Shown: positions 17,744-26,884 of the stretch, one piece after another | Layout: each line of letters starts with the position of its first letter | How positions within the stretch are numbered: the stretch's first letter is position 1 | Assembly (NCBI GenBank): GCA_023400235.1 | Contig: JAEXFI010000041.1 | Span: forward strand, 62,001-126,000 | Length of the DNA: 64,000 nucleotides | Direction of reading: 5' to 3' | DNA from: Bacillota bacterium | GTDB taxonomy: Bacteria; Bacillota; Clostridia; Acetivibrionales; DSM-1351 | Program-made: the position numbers and the translations under genes | Notes under the pieces: generated by a model | Seen by the model: only the letters and a program-made list of their open reading frames with translations | Database searches by the model: none | Told to the model about the DNA's origin: nothing

Positions 17744-17862
17744 AATGTCCTCTCCTTTCAAATTTAACGAAAACTAACAATTTTCAACCGGGTTTTTGCG
17801 TATTACCTTACAATTTATTTCAATTTCCTTGAAATTCAATTGTCATGTTGCTATAATTTTAG

Positions 17863-18324
17863 TGGGTAAATCTAATAAGCCTGGTGCCACCGGGATACGG
17901 GATTTTCCTTTGCTTCATGGATATTCGTGGTATCCATGAAGCTTTTGCTTGTGCAGCTTTATTGATGTTATACATACGATTTTCACCATATTTCTTCACC
18001 TCCTCCTGTGCGGTGCGTGCCTTGGTTTTCCAGAAACTTTCAGTTACTTTCAAATTATGTCCTCTGAAATAAAAAATGGGTAAACTAAAAAGACCTGGCG
18101 CCACCGGTGCTTATATTTAATTCATACGGTCATAAAATCAATACCGGTTGAAACCATCGCCTTTCAGGCGAATATGTGCTTTCAGCCATAGTGATTGACT
18201 TTGTGCGTATGGATGTTCGTGGCATCCACACGCCAATGTACGTATGATTAGTTTCTCTTTTCTGACCTCTACAGTATCCATGGTTATTTGCCGTATCAGA
18301 CCTTGGAATATTCGTGGTATTCAA
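17863..18324 (-). promoter_or_regulatory. Repeated hairpins and boxes upstream of anfH
   Basis: Three hairpins share the loop CCACGAA (leftward reading) while their stems differ but stay paired: 17912-17942 (12 bp perfect), 18205-18233 (11 bp with one G-T pair) and 18303-18324 (5 bp plus a bulge). Two are followed, after 18 and 98 bases, by a shared ~31-base box ending in TTTACCCA with the core CCGGTGGC(A/G)CCAGG, at 17863-17894 and 18077-18107. The loop CCAC could pair with GTGG in the box. Covarying stems argue for RNA or single-stranded DNA structure. Not a known riboswitch class that I can name. Confidence 0.55.
17915..17989 (-). CDS. Possible 24-residue leader peptide before anfH
   Basis: A short frame starting MVKIVCITSIKLHK and ending HGYHEYP, with a very strong ribosome site (AGGAGGAGGTG, 8 bases before ATG), stronger than that of most genes here. 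Its stop codon lies inside the first arm of the anfH-proximal hairpin, so translation could affect that fold. Whether the peptide is made is unproven. Confidence 0.35.
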   Translation of the reverse strand: MVKIVCITSIKLHKQKLHGYHEYP

Positions 18325-18862
18325 CTGCCTGAAAATTTATCTTCAGCCCGGGGATTTTTCTTCCCGGGCCAAATAGCATAAAATAAATAAAATATAAGGG
18401 AGCTAAAAGCTCATTGGGTTTCATAATTGAGATTGTAAGGTTTTGTTTGGTTTTGTATGGTTTTATTATAGCACCAAAAAATCCCATGTCAATATGTTAT
18501 GCAGTTTTTTATGTCGCAACTTTCATTTTTGTAATAATTTTATATATTTACGCGTAAATTTATTGAGTTTTTAGAGCTTTTAACATAACATCCTGCATTT
18601 TGTGCAGGTTTTAATACAACCTTCTCCCTGCCTTGCCCCACCACTCACGAACATTTCTCCAGGGCACTTATAGCAGAATATGAATACAACATGACAATAA
18701 ATGAAATGCCTGGCGGCTGAAGCTGAGGTATATTTATAATGCATAAGACAAATTCATATTATGGATATATAAAGTCCCGTCTTTCCTCTGGAGCAGCTTA
18801 CCAGCCGGATATGGCAGGCTTGAGCAATAAACAAACTAATAAAACAATGACGGAGGTTAAGT
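18325..18862. other. Intergenic region before the GH3 gene
   Basis: AT-rich, divergent from the anfH leader. It contains one small inverted repeat CCTGCA-TTTTG-TGCAGG followed by TTTTAAT near 18592-18614, and a ribosome site GGAGG for the GH3 gene. No gene or clear promoter is supported. Confidence 0.4.
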
Positions 18863-21016
18863 ATGACAAACCCAAAACCTGCATACCTGGATGAAAGCTT
18901 GAGTTTTGAAGAGCGTGTAAAGGATCTGGTATCCAGAATGACCCTTGAGGAAAAAACTACTCAAATGCTGTACAATTCTCCTGCCATTCCGCACTTGGGA
19001 ATACCCTCGTACAACTGGTGGAATGAAGCACTGCATGGGGTAGCCAGAGCTGGAATAGCCACCGTTTTCCCACAGGCCATCGGTATGGCTGCCACTTTTG
19101 ACGAGGAGCTGCTTTTTGAAATAGCCGACGTTATTTCAACCGAGGGCAGAGCAAAGTATCACGAGTTTCAGAGAAAAGATGATCACGACATATACAAGGG
19201 GCTTACGTTCTGGTCCCCCAATATTAATATTTTCAGAGACCCCCGTTGGGGACGCGGACATGAAACCTACGGTGAAGATACCCACCTCACAACCAGACTG
19301 GGAATACGGTTTGTAGAGGGCCTTCAGGGCAACGATGACAAATATCTGAAAACTGCCGCCTGTGCCAAGCATTTCGCCGTACACAGCGGACCCGAGGGCG
19401 AGCGCCACAGCTTTAATGCCGTAGCCTCACAAAAGGATATGTATGAAACTTATCTTCCCGCATTTAAAAAGCTGGTGCAGGAGGCAAAGGTGGAAGCTGT
19501 CATGGGCGCATACAACCGAACCAACGGTGAGCCCTGCTGCGGAAGCAAAACGCTGCTGAAGGACATACTCAGGGAGGACTGGGGCTTTGAAGGTCACGTG
19601 ACCTCAGACTGCTGGGCCATAAAGGATTTTCACGAGTATCACATGGTCACAAAAACCGCACCTGAATCAGTTGCCCTGGCAGTTAACAACGGCTGTGATG
19701 TCAATTGCGGAAACATGTATTTAAACCTTATGATTGCATACAACGAGGGCCTGATAACTCAGGAGAAGATTGACGAATCGGTATCCCGCCTGATGATGAC
19801 ACGCATGAAGCTGGGTATGTTCGACAAGGATGACAATGTTCCTTTTGCAGCTACCCCCTATGACGTGGTGGATTGCAAGGAGCACAGGGAATTGGCACTT
19901 AAGGCCTCAAAAGAATCTCTTGTACTTTTGAAAAATGAGGGACAGTTGTTGCCGCTTAAAAAGAAAGACCTGAAATCCATAGCTGTCATAGGCCCTAATG
20001 CCGACAGCCGCGAAGCTCTCATGGGCAATTATTACGGCACGCCTTCACAGTACATTACAGTTCTGGACGGTATCAGAGAGTATCTGCCGGACAGCGTCAG
20101 AATTAATTACTCCCAGGGCTGCCACCTGTATAAGGATAAAGTGGAGGGGCTGGCAATGGCAAATGACAGAATAGCGGAAGCTGTCGCCGCTGCTGAAAAA
20201 TCCGATGTGGCTGTAATCTGTCTCGGACTTGATGCAACTATTGAAGGTGAAGAGGGTGACGCCGGCAATGAGTACGGAGCTGGCGACAAGTTTGATCTCA
20301 ACCTGCCGGGACTTCAGCAGCAGCTCCTTACGGCTGTGGCTGCAACAGGTAAGCCTGTTATTCTGGTATTGCTCTCAGGCAGTGCGCTGGCTGTTACCTG
20401 GGCCGATGAAAATGTTCCGGCCATAGTGCAGGCATGGTATCCGGGTGCCCAGGGAGGACGGGCCATAGCACAAATGCTGTTTGGAGCTTTCAGCCCCAGC
20501 GGCAGGCTGCCCGTCACTTTCTACAGAACCACAGAGGAGCTGCCTGATTTCAGAGATTACTCCATGAAGAACAGAACCTACAAATACATGGAAAATGAGG
20601 CCCTCTATCCATTTGGCTTTGGACTTGGCTATACTGAGTTCCAGTACAGCGACCTAAAATTATCCTCAACCAAAATCAAAGCCGGGGACGGCGTGACCTG
20701 TTCTGTAAAAGTCAAAAATACAGGCGCCTATCAGTCCAAGGAAACCGTGCAGCTTTACCTGAGAGATGTTGAAACCGGCACCACTGCCCCCAGATGGCAG
20801 CTTAAGGGCGTATGCAAGCTGGAGCTTCTGCCGGGAGAGCAAAAAGAGGCAATTCTAACCTTGACAGCAGAAGACATGTACCTGATTACCGAGGAAGGAG
20901 AAGCTGTTTTGGAACCGGGCAGCTTTGAGGTTTATGTGGGAGGAAGCCAGCCTGATGCAAGAAGTATAAAGCTCACAGGCCGTCAGGTTCTGATGGAAAG
21001 CTTCCAACTGGTTTAA
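18863..21016 (+). CDS. Glycoside hydrolase family 3 (beta-glucosidase/xylosidase type)
   Basis: Cytoplasmic exo-glycosidase: no signal peptide. Residues 20-300 form the GH3 barrel with the KHF motif at 169-171 and the nucleophile Asp249 in VTSDCW. Residues 350-590 form the second domain, and 620-700 a fibronectin III-like C-terminal domain. The opening NWWNEALHGVARAG and the length of 717 fit the GH3 beta-xylosidase/glucosidase subgroup; sugar specificity cannot be decided. It would cleave imported oligosaccharides. ATG has GGAGG at 6 bases. The AraC-type gene downstream is a plausible regulator. Confidence 0.93.
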   Translation: MTNPKPAYLDESLSFEERVKDLVSRMTLEEKTTQMLYNSPAIPHLGIPSYNWWNEALHGVARAGIATVFPQAIGMAATFDEELLFEIADVISTEGRAKYHEFQRKDDHDIYKGLTFWSPNINIFRDPRWGRGHETYGEDTHLTTRLGIRFVEGLQGNDDKYLKTAACAKHFAVHSGPEGERHSFNAVASQKDMYETYLPAFKKLVQEAKVEAVMGAYNRTNGEPCCGSKTLLKDILREDWGFEGHVTSDCWAIKDFHEYHMVTKTAPESVALAVNNGCDVNCGNMYLNLMIAYNEGLITQEKIDESVSRLMMTRMKLGMFDKDDNVPFAATPYDVVDCKEHRELALKASKESLVLLKNEGQLLPLKKKDLKSIAVIGPNADSREALMGNYYGTPSQYITVLDGIREYLPDSVRINYSQGCHLYKDKVEGLAMANDRIAEAVAAAEKSDVAVICLGLDATIEGEEGDAGNEYGAGDKFDLNLPGLQQQLLTAVAATGKPVILVLLSGSALAVTWADENVPAIVQAWYPGAQGGRAIAQMLFGAFSPSGRLPVTFYRTTEELPDFRDYSMKNRTYKYMENEALYPFGFGLGYTEFQYSDLKLSSTKIKAGDGVTCSVKVKNTGAYQSKETVQLYLRDVETGTTAPRWQLKGVCKLELLPGEQKEAILTLTAEDMYLITEEGEAVLEPGSFEVYVGGSQPDARSIKLTGRQVLMESFQLV

Positions 21017-21141
21017 TTCAGGTGAGTATTATGATACGGTTGATTTACCCGCACCACTGTATGTTTTATCATATACACCTATAATCGTATTATTTTTTAT
21101 AATTAATCAAACATTTACAAAGTCAACTGTATCATATTTTT

Positions 21142-21194
21142 AAAAGTGCTGCGGAGTGCGCATTCAAGTGCATCCGCGGCACTTTTCATTTTTC
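21142..21194 (+). terminator. Terminator after the GH3 gene
   Basis: AAAAGTGCTGCGGA pairs with TCCGCGGCACTTTT (one mismatch) across a 17-base loop, followed by CATTTTTC. Confidence 0.75.
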
Positions 21195-21364
21195 CCTTAT
21201 GACGGACACAGCTTAAAAACCAGCTAAAAGCAAGACTGTTATAAAAATATGTGAATTAAAATAAAATTGGTGCTTAAAGGAGGGAAAACCACCCGTAACA
21301 GAGAATATGAAACCACATCGTACTTTAGATTAAAATTCGTCAGGTATAAATGGAGCTGCTTATT

Positions 21365-22219
21365 ATGTTTGTTGAAGGGTTACACGAAAAGGGCATATTT
21401 ACAAAGGAATTTCCTTTCAGAATGGAGGACAATACCCAGGCTGATTTTTCCTATCCGGTTCACTGGCATACTGCTATTGAACTGCTTTATATTGAAAAAA
21501 ACTCTCTTCACATAACCGTAAACAACAGCCAATTGGCACTGGAGGAGGGGGACATACTGTTTATAGCAAACGGGGACACTCATGGCTTTGAAAACCAGAA
21601 CAAGCTTGTAAGGAGAATTTTTATTCAGTTCGACCCCTCAGCCTTTAATTCCCTTGGGAGCAGCAATATCATAACACCTCTCATTTCAAGCTCCTTCAGA
21701 ATTTCCAAACAGGAGCTTCCCTTTTATTCTGAGCTGAGGGCCCATATATTGAGCATCGTTGACAGCTATAAGGACAAAGCCTTTGGCTATCAGCTTTTTC
21801 TGTGTGCGAGAATATATGATATACTTGCCATCATTTCAAACTATGTTATCGACAGGGTAAAACCCCAGAGCAGTACCGATACCAACAAAAAAATCCAGGG
21901 CCTGGACAAGCTGGCTGAAGCCTTTAAATATATTGAATCAAATTATATGAATGATATTTCTCTGGCGCAGGTGGCCAAGGCAGTAGGCTTTAGCGAATTT
22001 TACTTTTCCAGGATATTCAAGGATATCACAGAAAAGAATTTCAGCCATTACCTGAACGAATATAGAATCAAGCAGGCTGAAAAATATCTTACAAATTCCG
22101 GCATGTCCATAGCCGACATAGCCTATACCGTTGGCTTCAACAGTATTGTTACCTTTAACCGCTCCTTCAAGTCCATCAAGGGCTGTTCTCCCTCAACCTA
22201 CAAAAAAATAGGAATTTGA
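21365..22219 (+). CDS. AraC-family transcriptional regulator
   Basis: A 284-residue regulator. Residues 15-150 are a cupin-like sensor domain (HWHTAIELLYIEK and GDILFIANGDTHGF), and about 185-284 hold two helix-turn-helix units ending in the AraC signature IADIAYTVGFNSIVTFNRSFKSIKGCSPSTYKK. It probably senses a sugar and controls glycosidase or transport genes, the nearest being the GH3 gene just upstream, with a terminator between. The chosen ATG (MFVEGL) has GGAG at 9 bases; an ATG 15 bases upstream is also possible. Confidence 0.9.
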   Translation: MFVEGLHEKGIFTKEFPFRMEDNTQADFSYPVHWHTAIELLYIEKNSLHITVNNSQLALEEGDILFIANGDTHGFENQNKLVRRIFIQFDPSAFNSLGSSNIITPLISSSFRISKQELPFYSELRAHILSIVDSYKDKAFGYQLFLCARIYDILAIISNYVIDRVKPQSSTDTNKKIQGLDKLAEAFKYIESNYMNDISLAQVAKAVGFSEFYFSRIFKDITEKNFSHYLNEYRIKQAEKYLTNSGMSIADIAYTVGFNSIVTFNRSFKSIKGCSPSTYKKIGI

Positions 22220-22238
22220 TGGCTGCAGCCAGCTACGT

Positions 22239-22406
22239 CTATCTGCGCATGAACATGAAAGCAAGAGGTATCAACGTGCCAAAAACGGAAATTAATATTA
22301 CACCCACGCTGCCTAGCCTTTTCCTGTCATCCCTCCAAAGGCTTATTCCATATGTGAGGCTGTAATAGCCTGCCATTAGCATGAACAATGCCAGCACATA
22401 AAGCAT
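22239..22406 (-). CDS. Small membrane protein of the germination operon
   Basis: A 55-residue protein with two hydrophobic segments, MLYVLALFMLMAGYYSLTYG and about residues 33-53 (VGVILISVFGTLIPLAF), around a charged WRDDRKR loop, ending MFMRR. It has a good AGAGGTG ribosome site 7 bases before ATG and starts 21 bases after the gerC-type stop, so it belongs to the ger transcript. Function unknown. It may be a GerD-like or GerX accessory subunit of the receptor; small extra membrane proteins are known in some ger operons. Confidence 0.7.
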   Translation of the reverse strand: MLYVLALFMLMAGYYSLTYGISLWRDDRKRLGSVGVILISVFGTLIPLAFMFMRR

Positions 22407-22427
22407 ATCATATCACCTCTTTTTTGT

Positions 22428-23720
22428 TCAGGGCTGTTTTTTAGTGCCTGAAACTCTGGCTGACTTGAGCATAAGGCCAGTTCTCCGGATACTGACTTTC
22501 ACCCTTACATTTACTCCTGCGTCCTTAAAGTGTGACAGCCAGTCATACTTTTCCCATTCCTGTATTGTTGGAAAATAGCCTGCCAGCTTTTGACCAAATC
22601 CAAAAATGTCCGAGTTATATTGCTGCTGCACCTTTCCTATAACCTGCACCACTCGTCTCTCCAGATAGCTTTCTGCCTTGGTGCTCAGTTTTTTCACCTG
22701 TTCCTTGTCTTCGTAGTTTACTCTGCTTTGAATTGCACCTATGTCGGCTTCCATTTCAAGGTCTACATTTATGATTGGTCTGCCCTTTTTGAAATACCCT
22801 TTCACAACCGGCCTTCTGCTGGGGCGGACATTCAGCGATATTGCATCACCTTGAGATTCCCAGTCCTCCATATCGATAATTCCCTTTTTGAATTTTCCCA
22901 CTATCATCATAAAGTACCGTGTTTCCTCGGAATTAAGGCTACCTACCATTTTACCGTCACAAAAAACCGCCGTCCCCGCATACTCTCTTTTTGCTGCTCC
23001 AGATCTTGGGATTTCACCGGGCTTGAAGGCATTATCCACCATCAGAGGAGCTTTCCCTATATATTTTTCTTCCGGCAGGTTCTTCAGCTCATTTAGTCCC
23101 GCATAGGCAGCATAGCCCTGTTCATAGGTGGACAGCAGCGATTTATAAAATTCGTAGAAGGTGACCCGTGGAAAGAAGCTGGTATTTTCGGACTGCACTG
23201 TCATCAGTTCCAAAGACTTGGCCAGGCTTTCCCCAATATTGGACTTGTTTTCCTGTATGAATTTCTGCGCCGTACCCTGTACCACCGATATATTTACAAC
23301 TCCCCGAGCCTCCCGGTATCGCGCCAGCGGAGATACATAGGCCTGCACACCTTCCTCCGCCAGCTCCTGGGAGATTATCATATTCTTCATATGCATCAGA
23401 GATACCCTCCTGGAGACGGACATGCCATACATATCCAAGGCTTCCAGTATGGAAGGAGCTTCAATTGTATCTATAATAGCGCCGGGAGTCTCATTTTTAG
23501 CTCCCATTCCACTATTCCCTTCACTCTCACCGCCCCCTCCTCCGCTGCTTTTGTAGGTGGGATACTGTATGGTCACCCTTACCTTGTTGTTTACACCCTT
23601 ATCTATTCCCAAAACCAGCGCATATACCTCATCATCCACTTCTGCGGCATCATAGCACCCTGTCAGGCTTGCCACGAGCCACAGGCAGAGCAACAGCAGC
23701 AGGCTAACTCTTTTTGCCAT
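22428..23720 (-). CDS. Spore germination receptor subunit C (Ger(x)C lipoprotein)
   Basis: Lipoprotein subunit of the germinant receptor at the inner spore membrane. The 430 residues begin with a hydrophobic signal and lipobox SLTGC with Cys22, then the GerAC pattern DDEVYALVLGIDKG and the C-terminal domain with VNVRVKVSIRRTG. A glycine/serine patch (SSGGGGGESEG) lies near 65. ATG has GGGGTGG at 8 bases. It overlaps the end of the gerB-type gene by 17 bases, a sign of coupled translation. Confidence 0.92.
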   Translation of the reverse strand: MAKRVSLLLLLCLWLVASLTGCYDAAEVDDEVYALVLGIDKGVNNKVRVTIQYPTYKSSGGGGGESEGNSGMGAKNETPGAIIDTIEAPSILEALDMYGMSVSRRVSLMHMKNMIISQELAEEGVQAYVSPLARYREARGVVNISVVQGTAQKFIQENKSNIGESLAKSLELMTVQSENTSFFPRVTFYEFYKSLLSTYEQGYAAYAGLNELKNLPEEKYIGKAPLMVDNAFKPGEIPRSGAAKREYAGTAVFCDGKMVGSLNSEETRYFMMIVGKFKKGIIDMEDWESQGDAISLNVRPSRRPVVKGYFKKGRPIINVDLEMEADIGAIQSRVNYEDKEQVKKLSTKAESYLERRVVQVIGKVQQQYNSDIFGFGQKLAGYFPTIQEWEKYDWLSHFKDAGVNVRVKVSIRRTGLMLKSARVSGTKKQP

Positions 23721-24816
23721 TGTGCAATCCACCCCTTTTCCTGAAAATCACCGCCAGCAGCAGTATGGCTATGGGAGCAAGATATATAAAAAAGCCGCTG
23801 TACTGCCTTATAAAGTGTATGTTCACCTGGACAACCTCCGGCATGTTTTCAGGTATAAGGGCAACCATGAACAGAATGAAGCTGAAGGGAAATATCAGCG
23901 GCCTGTGGCCGGGAATCCGAAATGCTTTTGTATATATATCTATGGTCAGGTAAAAAGCGATGGACACTGTAACAAGTGAGGCTATGACCCAGGCAAACAG
24001 GAATATTGACTCCAGCCTCTGTACGAACCTGTTGAAATAAATGGCTCTGGAAAGTTCGAACAGGCTGGACAGATTTTCACTTCCTACAGTATACTGGAAT
24101 GCCAGAATATTGCACAATATATTTGTACTGAAGGTCAGTCCGGAAATGAGAATACTGCTGTACCCGGCTCTTTTAAAAATTTTCAGCCCATGGACAGAGT
24201 TTATTATAAATGCCAGTATTACAACCTCATCATATGCCGAGCTTCGCAACATTCCGGTAACTATGGTTTTTTTGAGCCCATACCCAAGGTAGGGCTTCAT
24301 ATAGTCAAGATCGTAGTTTGGACTGGCTAGTATCAATATTAACAGTATTCCTATTATAACCGGTACAAAAAATATGGCAGATATCCTGGCTATGCCCTCT
24401 AGCCCGTGATAGGCAACTATTGCACATACCGCTATAAATCCAAATATTAAAACACTGGGTGGAGTGTAGGGAAGGTTATACGCCTTTATCATTTCAATGA
24501 ATTCCCTTATACTGGAGGCAGCATAAAAAATCATATAGGCTGAAAAGGCCAGGGTCAGTACTTTTCCTGCCACCCGCCCTATTACAGCCTCAAAAATTTG
24601 CGTTATGTCCATGTCCGGAAACCTTTTTAACAATAAAAATATAAAGGAAAACATAACCAGACTGGTCAGGCAGGAGATAAGAGTGCCGTACCAGCCCGAG
24701 GTGCCTTCAATCTTCACAATGACGGCTATACTTGTATAAAATATTTTTGTAACCATCATTATGGAGGTCAGGCACACAGCCTCATAGGTTCCTATATATC
24801 CCTGCCTGTTATTCAT
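23704..24816 (-). CDS. Spore germination permease subunit B (Ger(x)B)
   Basis: Ten-segment membrane protein of the amino-acid/polyamine transporter fold that forms the germinant-binding subunit. The 370 residues start MNNRQGYIGTYEAVCL and show the family stretch IREFIEMIKAYNLPYTPP after segment 3. ATG has GAGG at 6 bases and overlaps the gerA-type stop by 8 bases (ATGAATAA). The ligand cannot be read from sequence. Confidence 0.92.
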   Translation of the reverse strand: MNNRQGYIGTYEAVCLTSIMMVTKIFYTSIAVIVKIEGTSGWYGTLISCLTSLVMFSFIFLLLKRFPDMDITQIFEAVIGRVAGKVLTLAFSAYMIFYAASSIREFIEMIKAYNLPYTPPSVLIFGFIAVCAIVAYHGLEGIARISAIFFVPVIIGILLILILASPNYDLDYMKPYLGYGLKKTIVTGMLRSSAYDEVVILAFIINSVHGLKIFKRAGYSSILISGLTFSTNILCNILAFQYTVGSENLSSLFELSRAIYFNRFVQRLESIFLFAWVIASLVTVSIAFYLTIDIYTKAFRIPGHRPLIFPFSFILFMVALIPENMPEVVQVNIHFIRQYSGFFIYLAPIAILLLAVIFRKRGGLHNGKKS

Positions 24817-26647
24817 CCTTATCCTCATCCTCCCCTGCTTTTTTGTCAGTGCCCCTCATATTCTCCGCAGGGGGCTCCTTTACCCACTTTCTGGATATCT
24901 CCGGCTGCCTTGTAACATCCAGAGGATTTACATTGTCAGGCCGTAATTCCTGCATCCACACCGGCCTTCTGATAATGATATCGTTGCTGTTTTTAAGCTT
25001 CGGCGCAAAATAGTTCAGCATGGGAACCCCGAAGGATTTGGTGCAGGCCAGCATGACAGTAAGCACTACTATTCCGAGGGATATTCCGTAAAATCCTAGA
25101 AATGCCCCCAGCACAATGTATATCAGCCTCATTATCCTTGCAGCGAAGGCTATACTGAAATCAGGTATGGCAAAATTGCCCAGACCGGTTATGGCAACTA
25201 TAATTATGAGCACAGGGCTCACCAGGTTTGCCTGGACAGCGGCCTGCCCCAGAATAAGCGCCCCTATGATGCCTATTGTGTTGCCGATAATCCCAGGTAT
25301 TCTGATACCCGCCTCCCGTATGAGCTCAAAGGAAACCTCCATAAGCAATACCTCCAGTATTGTGGGAAACGGAACATTTTCACGGGCCTTTGCTATGGCT
25401 ATCAACAGGTCTGTAGGTATCATTTCCCTGTGAAAATTTGTGAGAGCTACGTACAACCCGGGAATAAAGGTGGCGATAAACACTGCAAATATTCTAATAA
25501 ACCTCAGAAGTGTTCCGTACTGCCATCTTAGCGTGGCATCCTCAGGAGTATGAAACATAGTCGTCAGGGATACAGGCACCACCAGGGCAAAGGGTGTCCC
25601 GTCGGCAATTATGACCGCCTTGCCCTCCACAAGATGCGAGGCTGCCTTGTCCGGCCTTTCTGTGGACATTATCGTAGGAACAATGGACCAGGGATTTTCC
25701 TCTATAAATTGCTCAAGAATCCCGCTTCCGGCTATGAAGTCCGTATCAAGGCTGGTTATTCTTCTTTTTACTTCCTCCACTATGGCAGGATTTATTAAGC
25801 CGTCTATATACATAACCGCACATTGGTTGTTGTTCCTGACGCCAATCTTAAGGAATTCCGTTGATAAATCCTTATTTTTTATTATCCTTCGCACAAGAGT
25901 CACATTTGTTCTCAGGTTTTCCGTAAAACCCTCCTGTGAGCCCCGGACCACCCCCTCTGTCTGAGGAGTGCTTACAGAGCGCTTTTCGAAGCCCTTGGTC
26001 TCGCTGGAAATACAGTAGTTACAGCCCTCTATAAAAAGGCAGGTGTTTCCCACCAGAATCTCATATATCATTTCCTCAGAATCAGTTATCTTGGTTGCCT
26101 GATTGGTCTGCAGCACCTGCCCGATTATTTTATCCAGGCTGCACTCCCCCTCCTGATATTCATTTTTAAATAAAAGCGGCTTTATTATGAAATCATTAAT
26201 GGTAATCCGGTCCACCATTCCATCCATGTATGAGATAAAGGCTCTCAGCTGACCTCCCACAGTGAACTCCCTGATGATTATGTCCTTGTTGTTCTCAGAG
26301 TTGAAGGCTTTCTTTACCAGAGCAATATTCTCATCAAGGTTAACCGACAGCTTTTTATCAGTAGTCTTATCTTTACGGGTACCTTTTGAGTCACCGTCCA
26401 TGCCTTTTTCCTTATATTTATATCTATGTGCTTCCCCATTGCTGTCCTGGGCCCGTTCCTTTTTTTTGCTCATTTCAGAAACCGGTCTGGGCTTTTTTAT
26501 GCCTCTGGCCTTATGCTCTATTCCCTTTATCTCCCGGGACTTTCTAGTCTCCTCTTCTGTTTCAGGAATATAGAAGGTGTCAATATTTTTGGGTTTTGTA
26601 TAGGTCAAAAGCGTAAAAAGGCTCTTAATCCGGTTTTTTTCAGCCAT
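24809..26647 (-). CDS. Spore germination receptor subunit A (Ger(x)A)
   Basis: The 612 residues contain a hydrophilic N-terminus of about 130 residues with a highly charged, lysine-rich stretch (SKKKERAQDSNGEAHRYKYK), then the GerA N-terminal domain (DIIIREFTVGG...ISYMDGMVD) and a membrane domain of 4-5 segments with IPTDLLIAIAKARENVPFP. The charged extension is longer than in typical GerAA. The C-terminal tail is acidic (GEDEDKDE). The start MAEKNRIKSL has GGAGG at 5 bases. First gene of the gerABC-type operon. Confidence 0.92.
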   Translation of the reverse strand: MAEKNRIKSLFTLLTYTKPKNIDTFYIPETEEETRKSREIKGIEHKARGIKKPRPVSEMSKKKERAQDSNGEAHRYKYKEKGMDGDSKGTRKDKTTDKKLSVNLDENIALVKKAFNSENNKDIIIREFTVGGQLRAFISYMDGMVDRITINDFIIKPLLFKNEYQEGECSLDKIIGQVLQTNQATKITDSEEMIYEILVGNTCLFIEGCNYCISSETKGFEKRSVSTPQTEGVVRGSQEGFTENLRTNVTLVRRIIKNKDLSTEFLKIGVRNNNQCAVMYIDGLINPAIVEEVKRRITSLDTDFIAGSGILEQFIEENPWSIVPTIMSTERPDKAASHLVEGKAVIIADGTPFALVVPVSLTTMFHTPEDATLRWQYGTLLRFIRIFAVFIATFIPGLYVALTNFHREMIPTDLLIAIAKARENVPFPTILEVLLMEVSFELIREAGIRIPGIIGNTIGIIGALILGQAAVQANLVSPVLIIIVAITGLGNFAIPDFSIAFAARIMRLIYIVLGAFLGFYGISLGIVVLTVMLACTKSFGVPMLNYFAPKLKNSNDIIIRRPVWMQELRPDNVNPLDVTRQPEISRKWVKEPPAENMRGTDKKAGEDEDKDE

Positions 26648-26748
26648 AAATTCCTCCTGCATACAATTATTAATAGCATTTCCAAAGCCTATTAAAATAT
26701 CATTGCTAGAGAGTTGAATATTTTACCTTTGCTGGACAAGGACAAAAA

Positions 26749-26794
26749 GGCGCACATGGAAAATAATCCTGTTATTTTCCATGTGCGCCTTTTT
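26749..26794. terminator. Bidirectional terminator, 18-bp perfect stem
   Basis: GGCGCACATGGAAAATAA and its exact complement around a TCCTG loop, flanked by TTTTT on both strands. It separates the BtrH-like gene from the ger operon. Confidence 0.85.
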
Positions 26795-26884
26795 AATAGA
26801 CAAATTTGAATTCCATTTTGTCTGTGTTTAGCTTATTTAAATGGCTTCAGCTTTTTCCACCGCAATAAAATCAAGTAGCTATCC

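Noticed and set aside
17090..17767. 225-codon frame opposite anfH
   Set aside because: Exact antisense of a certain gene; composition follows the anfH codon pattern.
17863..17894. Sigma-54 promoter (TGGCAC) before anfH
   Set aside because: The -24-like TGGCAC is present but the essential GC at -12 is missing in both copies.
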